Assembly (NCBI RefSeq): GCF_002895945.1
Contig: NZ_NPZB01000001.1
Coordinates: 325,501 to 389,500, forward strand
DNA length: 64,000 bases
Direction of reading: 5' to 3'
Source of the DNA: Solilutibacter silvestris
GTDB taxonomy: Bacteria > Pseudomonadota > Gammaproteobacteria > Xanthomonadales > Xanthomonadaceae
A program made the translations under genes and the position numbers. Under the pieces are notes generated by a model. The model did no database searches. It was not told the DNA's origin and worked only from the letters and a program-made list of their open reading frames with translations. Positions within the stretch are counted from its first letter, which is position 1; every line of letters begins with the position of its first letter. Below are positions 53,550 through 62,862 of the stretch, one piece after another.

Positions 53550-54935
53550 ATGGCATGTATTTCCCGGCTCCATTGGCATCCCCTGTTCGCCGCACTGTTG
53601 GCGATCGCCACGCTCGCGCCACTCACCGCTGCTGCGGAGAATCCCGCACCAGCACCGCCAGTGGAAACGGCCGCGCACAAGGCCGAACGTATGCAGTGGT
53701 TCGCCGATGCCAAGCTCGGCATCTTCATCCACTGGGGCATCTACGCCGTCAATGGCATCGACGAGTCGTGGTCGTTCTTCAACGGCAAGATTTCCCATGC
53801 CGATTACATGAAGCAACTCGCAGGCTTCAGCGCCAGCAACTACAACGCGCAAGCCTGGGCCGATGCGATCAAGCGCAGCGGCGCGCGCTATGCGGTGCTG
53901 ACCACGCGCCATCACGATGGCGTGGCGTTGTGGGATTCGAAGCAGGGCATCAACGTGGTGCGCGAGTCGCCGGCCAAACGCGACCTGGTGGGGCCGTTCG
54001 TCAAAGCCTTGCGCAAGGATGATCTCAAGGTCGGGCTGTACTACTCGCTGCCGGATTGGTCGTACAGCGATTACGACGTGTTCACCCGCAAGGAGAAGCG
54101 CTACGACAGCAAGCAGGATCCGGCGCGCTGGCAACGTTATCTCGATTACTACCAGGGACAGATCGCCGACCTGCAGCATCGCTACAATCCCGACCTGGTG
54201 TGGTTCGACGGTGATTGGGAACATTCCGCCAGCGAATGGCAGTCGCCGAAGCTGCGTGCCGACATGCGTGCGCGCAACCCGCACATCATCATCAATTCGC
54301 GCCTCAACGAATACGGCGATTACGCCACGCCGGAACTTGGCCTGCCGGTGTTGAAGCCCGCGCAACCGTATTGGGAACTGTGCCTGACGATGAACAAGTC
54401 GTGGGGCTACCAGCCACGCGACAACGACTACAAGACGCCGAACCAGGTGCTGCAGATCTTCGTGCAGACGATCGCGATGGGCGGCAACCTGCTGCTCGAC
54501 ATCGGACCGAAACCCGATGGCAGCATCGATCCACGCCAGACCGACATCCTCGCCGCACTCGGGCGCTGGACCGGCAAGCACGCCGAAGCGATCTACGGCA
54601 GCCACGCCGGCATCGGCCTCGATCATTACGCAGGCGCGAGCACGCTGTCGAAGGATCGCAAGACGATCTACCTGTTCCTGACCGGACAACCCAACGGCGA
54701 CGTGCTGGTGAAGGGACTGGTGAACAAGGTGGTGCGCGCCCGCGTGATTGGCGGTGGCCAGGCGGTCGCGACGAAAGTGGTCGGCAAGTACGACTGGTCG
54801 AAACAACCGGGCCTGCTGTTCCTGACGGTTCCGCGCGCCGCGATCGATCGCGACATCACCGTGATCGCGCTGGAACTCGACGCGCCGGTGAAGTTGTACG
54901 AGGAAGAATCCAAACCCATCGAGAGCAACGGATGA
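53550..54935 (+). CDS. GH29 alpha-L-fucosidase, secreted (first of three)
   Basis: The 461-residue protein has a signal peptide (about 1-28, LTAAA). The GH29 barrel shows AKLGIFIHWGIYAVNG, AVLTTRHHDGVALWDS, GLYYSLPDWSYSDY and the nucleophile Asp220 in DLVWFDGDWEH, close to the GH29A pattern SDGEW. GGNLLLDIGPKPDGSI follows. It hydrolyses alpha-L-fucosyl bonds. No clear ribosome-binding site precedes the ATG. Its stop overlaps the next fucosidase start by four bases, making it the head of the operon. Confidence 0.93.
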   Translation: MACISRLHWHPLFAALLAIATLAPLTAAAENPAPAPPVETAAHKAERMQWFADAKLGIFIHWGIYAVNGIDESWSFFNGKISHADYMKQLAGFSASNYNAQAWADAIKRSGARYAVLTTRHHDGVALWDSKQGINVVRESPAKRDLVGPFVKALRKDDLKVGLYYSLPDWSYSDYDVFTRKEKRYDSKQDPARWQRYLDYYQGQIADLQHRYNPDLVWFDGDWEHSASEWQSPKLRADMRARNPHIIINSRLNEYGDYATPELGLPVLKPAQPYWELCLTMNKSWGYQPRDNDYKTPNQVLQIFVQTIAMGGNLLLDIGPKPDGSIDPRQTDILAALGRWTGKHAEAIYGSHAGIGLDHYAGASTLSKDRKTIYLFLTGQPNGDVLVKGLVNKVVRARVIGGGQAVATKVVGKYDWSKQPGLLFLTVPRAAIDRDITVIALELDAPVKLYEEESKPIESNG

Positions 54936-56425
54936 AGACCATGCGCAGATTGTTGTTCGCCGCGTTGGCGCTGGCATGCACGGCACCCGTGGTGCATGCC
55001 GAAGACACTGGCCCCTACGTCGCCGAAACCGACCCTGCGGTGCTGCGCAAGCTTGAGCGCTGGGAAGACTGGAAGTTCGGTTTCATGATGCACTGGGGCG
55101 CGTACAGCCAGTGGGGGGTGGTCGAATCGTGGTCGCTCTGTTCGGAAGACGTCGACTGGTGCGGCCCGCCGAAGCACAACAAGTTCACCGAAAAGTACGC
55201 CAACGATTACGTCGGCTACGTCAAGGCATATGAAAAGCTGCCGACCACCTTCAATCCGGTGAAGTTCGATCCTGACCGCTGGGCGGGTATCGCGAAAGAT
55301 GCCGGGATGAAGTACGTGGTGTTCACCACCAAGCACCACGATGGCTTCTCGATGTTCGACACCAGGCAAACCAATTACCGCATCACCGCCGCCAACGTGC
55401 CTTTCCATTCCAATCCGCGCGCCAACGTGGCGAAGGAAGTGTTCAGCGCGTTCCGCAAGCAGGGCTTCGGCATCGGCGCCTATTTCTCCAAGGCCGACTG
55501 GCACAGCCAGGATTACTGGTGGCCGCGCTTCGCCACACCCAACCGTTATACCAATTACGACACGCGCAAATACCCGCAACGCTGGCAGGACTTCGTCAAG
55601 TTCACCCATGCCCAGATCGGCGAACTGACCAATGGCGACTATGGACCGATCGACATCCTGTGGCTGGATGCCGGCTGGGTGCGCCCGGCGCGTGCCGACG
55701 ATAACAAGGACATCACCGACATCGGCGCCTTCCGGCCCGGCCCCGAGGACATCGACATGCCCGGCTTGGCGAAGATCGCACGCCACAATCAGCCGGGATT
55801 GATCATCGTCGATCGCGCGGTCGGCGGCCGTTACGAGAATTACCGCACGCCCGAGCAGCAGGTGCCGGACAAGCCGCTGTCGTATCCGTGGGAAACCTGC
55901 ATGACGCTGGGTGATTCGTGGTCGTTCGCGCCGCACGATCATTACAAGAGTGCGCACAAGGTCGTGCATCTGCTCGCCGATGTCGTCGCCAAGGGCGGCA
56001 ACTTCCTGCTCAACGTCGGTCCCGATGGCAATGGCGAATTGCCGCCGGAAGCAGTGGAGCGTTTGCATCAGGTCGGCCAGTGGATGCGCGTCAATGGCGA
56101 AGCGATCTACGCCAGCCGCGCGATCGCGCCGTACAGCAGCGGCAAGTTCCGCTACACGCGCCTGCGCGACGGCACGGTGTATGCGATCTATCTACCGGAT
56201 GACAACGAACAACAGTTGCCGGCACAGTTGAAGATCCCCGGGCCGGCGCCGGCACGCGGCGCCCAGGTCCGGTTGCTCGGCAGCGATGCCGCATTGGCAT
56301 GGACACGCGAGGGCGACGCCACGATCGTCACCATCGCGGACGCGGTGCGATCGACATCCAAAGGCGCGTATGCGTGGGTATTCCGCCTGCCCGGTGCCGC
56401 AGCGAAATCGGACGGCAAACGATGA
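54932..56425 (+). CDS. GH29 alpha-L-fucosidase, secreted (second)
   Basis: The ATG at 54932 gives 497 residues with a signal peptide (ACTAPVVHA). The barrel has WKFGFMMHWGAYSQWGVVESW, VVFTTKHHDGFSMFDT, AYFSKADWHSQDYWW and nucleophile Asp246 in DILWLDAGWV; GGNFLLNVGPDGNGEL marks the barrel end and a small beta domain follows. It differs enough from the first enzyme to suggest a different linkage preference. It is ATGA-coupled to both neighbours. Confidence 0.93.
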   Translation: MKTMRRLLFAALALACTAPVVHAEDTGPYVAETDPAVLRKLERWEDWKFGFMMHWGAYSQWGVVESWSLCSEDVDWCGPPKHNKFTEKYANDYVGYVKAYEKLPTTFNPVKFDPDRWAGIAKDAGMKYVVFTTKHHDGFSMFDTRQTNYRITAANVPFHSNPRANVAKEVFSAFRKQGFGIGAYFSKADWHSQDYWWPRFATPNRYTNYDTRKYPQRWQDFVKFTHAQIGELTNGDYGPIDILWLDAGWVRPARADDNKDITDIGAFRPGPEDIDMPGLAKIARHNQPGLIIVDRAVGGRYENYRTPEQQVPDKPLSYPWETCMTLGDSWSFAPHDHYKSAHKVVHLLADVVAKGGNFLLNVGPDGNGELPPEAVERLHQVGQWMRVNGEAIYASRAIAPYSSGKFRYTRLRDGTVYAIYLPDDNEQQLPAQLKIPGPAPARGAQVRLLGSDAALAWTREGDATIVTIADAVRSTSKGAYAWVFRLPGAAAKSDGKR

Positions 56426-58080
56426 CACGCATTCCAGCCTTCCTCGCTACAGTCGCGATCTCCGTGGTGGCATCGACTGCATTCGCTGGCGATGTGCCGG
56501 CACGCTTCAGCGATGGCCACGACGATCCGCGCACCGCCTATCCCGCACTCAGTCACGATGGCAAAGGCAAAGGCGATAGCGCCTGCACCGTCGATGTGCT
56601 GCAACACGGCTTCGCCAGCTTCGATCCCGCCCGCGCCACGCTGGATGCGTCGCGTCAGTGTCCCGGGCCGTGGTCGAAAGTGGTGCTGGTGCTCGACGGC
56701 AAGGTCAAGGGCCGCCAATACGATCGCATCGGCGATATCGAGGTCGGCGGCGTCACCGTGCTGCGTACCAGCACCCCGGAACCGTCGCAGCAAGGCATCG
56801 GCTGGCGCGTCGAAAAGGACGTGAGCGCCTATGCGCCGCTGTTCGCGGCATCGCAGCCGGTGGAGATGCATCTCGGCAACGTCATCAATGCCACCTATAC
56901 CGGTGTCTTCGAGGTGCGCGTCGCCTTGAAGTTCTATCCGGTCACGGCGGATCAACGTGCAATCGCCAGCGCCGACGCGGTGGTGCCCCTCGACCATCTG
57001 CACGAGGATGGCCGCGATACTGTTGGCGATTTCGTGTTGCCCGGCAACGCCGAACGCCTGGTCGCCGAGGTCTACGCCACCGGATCCGGCGGTGGCTGCG
57101 AGGAATTCTGGTATTACGCGACGCCGGCGAAGAAGGACTATTTCTGTCGCGCCGAACAGGGGCCGTATCGCGAAGTGCAGGTGTTGCTCGATGGCAAGCT
57201 GGCCGGCATCGCCGCGCCCTATCCGCACATCTACACCGGCGGCTGGAGCAATCCCTATCTCTGGTACGCGATCCCGGCGCCACGCGCATTCGACATCCAT
57301 CCGATCCGCTACGAGCTGACGCCCTTCATCGGCCTCGTCAACGACGGCAAACCGCACACGCTGCGCCTGCAAGTGGCCGGCCTCAGCGAAGGTCGCGAAG
57401 GCTGGAAGCTGCTGCCGAACCTGCATGTCTGGCGCGACGCCGGCAGCGCACGCGTGCGTGGCGAACTGATGGCAGTGGATCCCGGCAAGGTCACGCTCGA
57501 CAACACCATGGGCGATGACAGCGGCGGGAACGTGCAGACCTTGCAATCGCGTTGGCAGCATCGGTTCGCCGCACGTGGTCGCGTGTTTACTTCGCATGGG
57601 GTGATCGAAACCACGGCGGAACGTGAGATCGATGGCCGCGTGGGGCATCGCTGGACGAAAATCGAGGACGGCGACGATCGCCTCGATGCCGATTGGCGCG
57701 ATCGCGACACCATCGTCCGCACCCGTGGCGGCAACAAAAATATCGACACCAATGACCAGCGTTTCGGTCTTGTCGGCAGCGTCGGCACGCGCGATGTCGG
57801 CGACCAACCGCGCCTGACTTCAACGATCGTCATCCACGACGATACCGATCGCACATCGACGCAGGGATCGAAAAAGCGTTGGCAACGCAGCCGCGATCTT
57901 TTCGAGGGCAGCGCCAGCTATTTCACCAAGCTCAAGCGCGACCAGCGTGAAGCCACCGCCAGTTCACGCCAGATCTATCGCGTGGAGGGCAACGACGGCC
58001 AGTGCTTCCAACGCGAACTTGCCAGCCGCAACGGACGATTCGTCGCGGACAAAAGCGCAAACTGCAAGGAAACACGATGA
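56422..58080 (+). CDS. Peptide-N-glycanase A-like glycoamidase (PF12222-type)
   Basis: The 552-residue secreted protein (signal ending STAFA, residue 22) matches plant PNGase A in order and spacing. It has GRQYDRIGDIEVGGVTVLRT with RQYDRI at 98-103, GIGWRVEKDVSAYAPLF, LGNVINATYTGVFEVRVALKFYP, EVYATGSGGGCEEFWYYATP (EEFWYY 227-232), GPYREVQVLLDG and YTGGWSNPYLWY (273-281). PNGase A releases whole N-glycans from asparagine and accepts core alpha-1,3-fucosylated plant glycans. It is coupled by ATGA to the fucosidase before it. Catalytic activity is inferred. Confidence 0.85.
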   Translation: MTRIPAFLATVAISVVASTAFAGDVPARFSDGHDDPRTAYPALSHDGKGKGDSACTVDVLQHGFASFDPARATLDASRQCPGPWSKVVLVLDGKVKGRQYDRIGDIEVGGVTVLRTSTPEPSQQGIGWRVEKDVSAYAPLFAASQPVEMHLGNVINATYTGVFEVRVALKFYPVTADQRAIASADAVVPLDHLHEDGRDTVGDFVLPGNAERLVAEVYATGSGGGCEEFWYYATPAKKDYFCRAEQGPYREVQVLLDGKLAGIAAPYPHIYTGGWSNPYLWYAIPAPRAFDIHPIRYELTPFIGLVNDGKPHTLRLQVAGLSEGREGWKLLPNLHVWRDAGSARVRGELMAVDPGKVTLDNTMGDDSGGNVQTLQSRWQHRFAARGRVFTSHGVIETTAEREIDGRVGHRWTKIEDGDDRLDADWRDRDTIVRTRGGNKNIDTNDQRFGLVGSVGTRDVGDQPRLTSTIVIHDDTDRTSTQGSKKRWQRSRDLFEGSASYFTKLKRDQREATASSRQIYRVEGNDGQCFQRELASRNGRFVADKSANCKETR

Positions 58081-58090
58081 CGGACCAACC

Positions 58091-59506
58091 ATGAGCCACT
58101 CGGGAATCTCGCGGCGCGGTTTCCTCGGCACCTTGGGTGCGGGCGGACTCGCTGCCGCATTGCCACTTGGCGCGAAAAACATCGCAACGCCGGGAATGCG
58201 GCCGCGCCCAAGCCTCTCGCAACTGGCATGGCAGCGCGAGGAACTGACGATGTTCGTGCACTTCGGCATGAATACCTTCAGCGACCGCGAATGGGGCGAC
58301 GGCCGCGAATCGCCATCCGCATTCGCGCTTTCGAAGCTGGACGCACGGCAATGGGCGCGCGCGGCGAAGCAAGCCGGTTTCGGCAGCATGATCCTCACCG
58401 CGAAGCACCACGACGGCTTCTGCCTGTGGCCGACGGCGACCACGCGCCATTCGGTGGCGGCAAGCCCGTGGCGCGATGGCCACGGCGACGTGGTCCGCGA
58501 GTTCACCGATGCCTGTCGCGCCGAAGGCTTGCGCGCGGGTCTGTATCTGTCGCCGTGGGACCGCAATCATCCGACGTATGGGCAAGGTGACGCCTACAAC
58601 GATATCTACATCGCTCAACTCACGGAGTTGCTGACGCACTACGGGCGGCTGTTCGAACTGTGGTTCGACGGCGCCAATGGCGAAGGCCCGGATGGCCGAC
58701 ACCAGCACTACGATTGGGCGCGCATCCACGCCACCGTACGCAAGCTGCAACCGGATGCGGTGATGTTTTCCGATGCTGGTCCCGATCTGCGCTGGGTCGG
58801 CAACGAACACGGCAGCGCCGGCGCAACCAACTGGAGCACGGTCGATCCCGCGCGCGTATCCGCGCCGGGCGCGAACGATCCCTGGACCACCGAGGCGCTG
58901 CAACAGGGAGATCCCGATGGCAGCGTGTGGCGACCAGCCGAAACCGATGTCTCAATCCGCCCCGGCTGGTTCTGGCATGCGAACGAATCAAGCAAGGTCC
59001 GTTCGCCCGACAACCTTTTGGAACTGTATTTCAGCTCGGTCGGACGCAACAGCAAACTGTTGTTGAACGTACCACCGAACCGCGACGGCTTGATCGATGC
59101 CGCTGATCTCGCCGTGCTGTCCGCTTTCCGCGCGCGTCGTGACGAACTGTTTGCGCACGACCTGTTGCGAGATGCCCGCACAGTGCATCGCAACGATTCC
59201 CTCGAATTCGAACTTGCCAAACCTGCGACCTTCGATGTCATCCGCCTGCAGGAAGACATCGCGCACGGACAACACGTCGCCGGCTATCGCCTGCAGGCAC
59301 ACGATGGTTCCGACTGGCACACCATCCACTGGGGCAACACCATCGGATATACGCGACTGGCACGGATCGCCCCGACCACTGCACAGCGCCTGCGCCTGCT
59401 GATCGATTTCGCCTACGGCAGTCCGCGCATCGCCCGCGTTGCGTTGTTCCGCGATCCGCGGACCTCAGGCATGCGCAAGCGCAGCGACGATCACGGCGAC
59501 GCCTGA
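58091..59506 (+). CDS. GH29 alpha-L-fucosidase with Tat signal (third, GH29B-like)
   Basis: The 471 residues start with a twin-arginine leader (GISRRGFLGTLGAGGLAAAL), so it should be exported folded. The barrel has TMFVHFGMNTFSDREWGDG, MILTAKHHDGFCLWPT, LYLSPWDRNHPTYGQ and nucleophile Asp193 in FELWFDGANGEGP. WFWHANESSKVRSPDNLLELYF follows, and a C-terminal beta domain binds or shapes the site. This is the GH29B pattern, usually alpha-1,3/1,4-specific. It begins ten bases after the PNGase-like gene in the same operon. Confidence 0.9.
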   Translation: MSHSGISRRGFLGTLGAGGLAAALPLGAKNIATPGMRPRPSLSQLAWQREELTMFVHFGMNTFSDREWGDGRESPSAFALSKLDARQWARAAKQAGFGSMILTAKHHDGFCLWPTATTRHSVAASPWRDGHGDVVREFTDACRAEGLRAGLYLSPWDRNHPTYGQGDAYNDIYIAQLTELLTHYGRLFELWFDGANGEGPDGRHQHYDWARIHATVRKLQPDAVMFSDAGPDLRWVGNEHGSAGATNWSTVDPARVSAPGANDPWTTEALQQGDPDGSVWRPAETDVSIRPGWFWHANESSKVRSPDNLLELYFSSVGRNSKLLLNVPPNRDGLIDAADLAVLSAFRARRDELFAHDLLRDARTVHRNDSLEFELAKPATFDVIRLQEDIAHGQHVAGYRLQAHDGSDWHTIHWGNTIGYTRLARIAPTTAQRLRLLIDFAYGSPRIARVALFRDPRTSGMRKRSDDHGDA

Positions 59507-59513
59507 GCGCCGC

Positions 59514-61946
59514 TCACTCGACGATTTCGAACTCACCCGTCTGGCGAATATCGTCGGACGCCGATCCGATCATCACCCGGAACATCCCCGGCTCGACCAC
59601 GCGTTGCATTTGGCGATTCAACAGCGCGAGATCGGCGGGCTTGAGGGTGAAATGCAGGGTCCGCGTTTCTCCCGGCGCCAACTGGACGCGCTCGAAGCCA
59701 CGCAGGTTCTTCTCATAGGTGGTCACCGAGCTGACCAGATCACGGGTGTAGAGCTGCACCACTTCGTCGCCGGCACGGTTGCCGCTGTTGCGCACATCCA
59801 CCGACACCTCGACATTGCTGCCGTTGCGCTGCTTGGTCGGCGTGATGCGCAGGTTGTCGTAGGCGAAGCTTGTGTAACTCAGGCCGTGGCCGAAGTTGTA
59901 GAGCGCGCCATTGACCCGCGAGCGCTCGCCTTCCCATTGCGCGTTCGGCTTGGTTGGGAAATTGAAGGGAATCTGGCCCGCCGTCTTCGGGAATGTCACC
60001 GTCAGCTTGCCGCCGGGGTTGTAATCGCCAAACAATGCGTCGGCCACCGCGGTGCCACCCTGGTTGCCCGGGAACCACGCTTCGAGGATCGCCGGCACAT
60101 GCGCAGCGGCCCAGTTCACCGCGATTGGCCGCCCATTGATCAACACCAGCACCACCGGCGTGCCGGTCGCGGCCACCGCTTCCAGCAACGCTTCCTGGCG
60201 CCCGGGCAGATCGAGGCTGGTGCGGCTGCGACTTTCGCCCACCGTGCGTCGACCATCGCCGAGCACCACCACCGCGACATCCGCGCCCTTCGCCGCGCGC
60301 ACAGCCTCGTCGATGCCGGCCTGTTCTTCCGCGCTCAACGGTTCCGGCAGGATCTCGATCTGCGGCCAGTTCTTGCCGGCGATCTCCACGCCTTTCGCAT
60401 AACGCGCCTGCACGCCGGGCCCGAGCTTGGCGGCAATGCCTTCGCGCACGCTGATGGCATGGCCGCCGGAGGGTCCGTACTGGCGATGCGCGTAACTGGC
60501 ATCGTCGGCATTGGGGCCGATCACCGCGATGCTCCGGATCGCCTTGCGCAACGGCAACGCGCCGTTCGTGTTCTTCAGCAGCACCAGGCTTTCGCGCGCC
60601 GCCCGCAACGCCAGGGCACGATCTTCCGTGGTATCGACCTTGCCGCGCGCCGCGTTGGCGTCGCCGATATAGGGGTGGTCGAACAGGCCCACCGTGAATT
60701 TCACCCGCAACACGTCGCGTACGCGCGCATCGATCACCGACATCGGCAACGCGCCTTCGCGCACCAGCGCGTGCAGCGGCGTCAGGTAGACCTCGGGCGG
60801 GGTGAACGTCGTGCGGACATTCAACCCGGCATCCACGGCCTGGCGCACGGCTTCCTTGTAGTCGCCGGCCACCGCGTGCTTGCTGTGCAGGTATTCCACC
60901 GCGTCGCTGTCGGACACCACGTAACCGTGGAAACCGAAGTCCTTGCGCAGGCGATCGGTGAGCCAGTATTTGCTGCCGGTGATCGGCACGCCGTCGTAGT
61001 CGTTGTAGGAGCTCATCACCCCGAGCAGTCCGGCTTCACGGATCGCCGCGGCGAACGACGGCAACAACACATCCTCGACTTCGCGCGGCGCCACTTGCGG
61101 ATCGGTGCGGGCCTCGCCTTCGCGCGCGCCCTTGTTGGCGCTGTACACCGCGAAATGTTTGGCGGTCGACGCGATTAGATGATCGCGCTGCATGCCCTTC
61201 ACCATCGCCACGCCCATCCGTGAGGCGAGGAAGGGATCCTCGCCGTACGATTCCTCGGTGCGGCCCCAGCGCTGGTCACGGACCACGTCGAGCACCGGCG
61301 CATAGACATTGGTGTAGCCGAGCGCACGCCCCTCGACCGCCATCACCCCGCCGATGCGTTCCGCCAGCGCCGGGTCCCAGGTGTTGCCGACGCCGAGTTC
61401 GGAAGGAAAATTGGTCGCGAACGCCGAGGCCACGCCACGCAATCCTTCGTTGGTGAAATCGGCGGGAACGCCCAGCCGCGTCTGCTCGATGAAGAAGCGT
61501 TGCACCTGGTCCATCGCCCAGGCGTGCTTGTCGAAATCGAGCGCGTACTGCGACTTCGAACCATCGCCGTGCTCGCTGCCGTCACCGAAAGCGTTGAGGT
61601 GCTCGTCGATGTTGGCGATGCCGTCCTTCCACGGTTGCTGTTTCCAGAGCGCGGTCGGCAGTTCGTCGTCGAGCACGCGACCGTAACCGTACAACGTCAC
61701 CATCTGCGCGGTCTTCTCGTCCGGCGTCATCCGCGAGAGGAGATCGTCGATGCGGGCGTCGATCGGCGCGGACGGATCCTCGTATACATCCTTGCGGCCA
61801 TTCTTGTTGAGGTCGATCCAGCCTTGGTGGTAGATGCCGGGCATTGGCGCAAAGGCGACCGGGCCGGGCGTCTGCGCCGAAGCGCTCGCCACGCAGGCCA
61901 GGGCGAGGCCGACCAGACCCGATGCGCGCGGGAACTTGGATGTCAT
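59514..61946 (-). CDS. Secreted GH3 glycoside hydrolase (beta-glucosidase/xylosidase type)
   Basis: The 810 residues have a signal peptide (ACVASASA) and a short acidic DLNKNGRKDVYEDPS segment like a calcium-binding loop. The GH3 barrel has RWGRTEESYGEDPFLASRMG, TAKHFAVYSANKG and the nucleophile Asp346 in GYVVSDSDAVEYL. A GH3 C-terminal sandwich and fibronectin-III-like tail follow. Specificity cannot be read from the sequence; a beta-xylosidase would suit plant N-glycans. It converges with the third fucosidase and is divergent from the fucose operon; an operator copy lies 51 bases upstream. Confidence 0.9.
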   Translation of the reverse strand: MTSKFPRASGLVGLALACVASASAQTPGPVAFAPMPGIYHQGWIDLNKNGRKDVYEDPSAPIDARIDDLLSRMTPDEKTAQMVTLYGYGRVLDDELPTALWKQQPWKDGIANIDEHLNAFGDGSEHGDGSKSQYALDFDKHAWAMDQVQRFFIEQTRLGVPADFTNEGLRGVASAFATNFPSELGVGNTWDPALAERIGGVMAVEGRALGYTNVYAPVLDVVRDQRWGRTEESYGEDPFLASRMGVAMVKGMQRDHLIASTAKHFAVYSANKGAREGEARTDPQVAPREVEDVLLPSFAAAIREAGLLGVMSSYNDYDGVPITGSKYWLTDRLRKDFGFHGYVVSDSDAVEYLHSKHAVAGDYKEAVRQAVDAGLNVRTTFTPPEVYLTPLHALVREGALPMSVIDARVRDVLRVKFTVGLFDHPYIGDANAARGKVDTTEDRALALRAARESLVLLKNTNGALPLRKAIRSIAVIGPNADDASYAHRQYGPSGGHAISVREGIAAKLGPGVQARYAKGVEIAGKNWPQIEILPEPLSAEEQAGIDEAVRAAKGADVAVVVLGDGRRTVGESRSRTSLDLPGRQEALLEAVAATGTPVVLVLINGRPIAVNWAAAHVPAILEAWFPGNQGGTAVADALFGDYNPGGKLTVTFPKTAGQIPFNFPTKPNAQWEGERSRVNGALYNFGHGLSYTSFAYDNLRITPTKQRNGSNVEVSVDVRNSGNRAGDEVVQLYTRDLVSSVTTYEKNLRGFERVQLAPGETRTLHFTLKPADLALLNRQMQRVVEPGMFRVMIGSASDDIRQTGEFEIVE

Positions 61947-61996
61947 CTGCGATCTCCAGTCCGGGACTGCCGCCCGGCGATGGCGGTCACGATAGC

Positions 61997-62011
61997 ATCG
62001 GTCCAGCCAAT
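61997..62011. promoter_or_regulatory. Shared operator copy 3 (GH3 gene)
   Basis: ATCGGT-CCA-GCCAAT carries the core GGTCCAGCCA with imperfect arms. It lies 51 to 65 bases upstream of the GH3 start codon, in the 138-bp region shared with the divergent fucose operon. Confidence 0.65.
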
Positions 62012-62058
62012 CGGCCCGCCGAACGCCATTTTCATCCGATTCGGGCTACTATCCGGCA

Positions 62059-62073
62059 ATTGGTTGGACCATT
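62059..62073. promoter_or_regulatory. Shared operator copy 4 (fucose catabolic operon)
   Basis: ATTGGT-TGG-ACCATT is the reverse-strand form (core GGTCCAACCA on the minus strand). It sits just downstream of a TACTAT -10-like hexamer (62047-62052) and directly before the AAGGA ribosome-binding site of the dehydrogenase gene, a position suited to repression. Confidence 0.75.
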
Positions 62074-62084
62074 AAGGACGCGAG

Positions 62085-62852
62085 ATGCGACTCAAGGGCA
62101 AACGGGCACTGGTCACTGCGGCCGGACAAGGCATCGGTCGGGCGACGGCGCTGGCGTTCGTACGCGAGGGCGCGCAGGTGATCGCCGCCGACATCAATGA
62201 AGAGGCACTGGCGGCGCTGGCCGCAGAAGCAGGACCGGCGCTGACGCCGCTGCATCTCGACGTCACCAACCTTGCAGCCATCGCCGAACTCGGACGACAC
62301 CACGACACTGCCGGCAGCGCGCTCGACGTGCTGTACAACGGCGCCGGGTTCGTCCACAGCGGCAGCATCCTCGACGCCACCGAGCAGGAATGGAACTTCG
62401 CCTGGAAGCTCAATGTCGATGCGATGTTCCACCTGATCCGTGCATTGCTGCCGGGCATGCTCGCGCGCGGCAGCGGTGCGATCATCAACGTCGCGTCGGT
62501 GGCATCCAGCATCAAGGGCGTGCCCAATCGTTTCATCTACGGCACCACCAAAGCCGCGGTGATCGGCTTGACCAAAGCCGTGGCGGCGGATTTCGTCGGT
62601 CGCGGCATCCGCTGCAACGCGATCTGCCCGGGCACGGTGGAATCGCCGTCGCTACAGCAACGCATCGCCGAACAGGCGCAGACGCAGGGCAATACCAACG
62701 ATGCGGTGCACGCCGCGTTCGTCGCCCGCCAGCCAATGGGACGCCTCGGCACGCCGGAGGAAATCGCCGCGCTGGCGGTCCATCTCGCCAGCGACGAATC
62801 GGCCTTCACCACCGGCACCACCCACGTGATCGACGGCGGCTGGATCAACTGA
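62085..62852 (+). CDS. SDR dehydrogenase, probable 2-keto-3-deoxy-L-fuconate dehydrogenase
   Basis: The 255-residue short-chain dehydrogenase has the cofactor motif VTAAGQGIGRATALAF, Asp in AADIN (preferring NAD), NGAGFV and the catalytic triad in NVASVASSIKGVPNRFIYGTTKAA (Ser, Tyr-x-x-x-Lys). It ends with DGGWIN. The closest match I know is the Xanthomonas enzyme that oxidises 2-keto-3-deoxy-L-fuconate to the 2,4-diketo acid. Genes for the following hydrolase and for L-fuconate dehydratase come next, which supports this over L-fucose dehydrogenase. Confidence 0.85.
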   Translation: MRLKGKRALVTAAGQGIGRATALAFVREGAQVIAADINEEALAALAAEAGPALTPLHLDVTNLAAIAELGRHHDTAGSALDVLYNGAGFVHSGSILDATEQEWNFAWKLNVDAMFHLIRALLPGMLARGSGAIINVASVASSIKGVPNRFIYGTTKAAVIGLTKAVAADFVGRGIRCNAICPGTVESPSLQQRIAEQAQTQGNTNDAVHAAFVARQPMGRLGTPEEIAALAVHLASDESAFTTGTTHVIDGGWIN

Positions 62853-62862
62853 GGACACCGCG

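Noticed and set aside
56188-57807. A 539-codon minus-strand open frame opposite the PNGase-like gene
   Set aside because: The plus-strand product has a signal peptide and clear family motifs; the reverse product does not.
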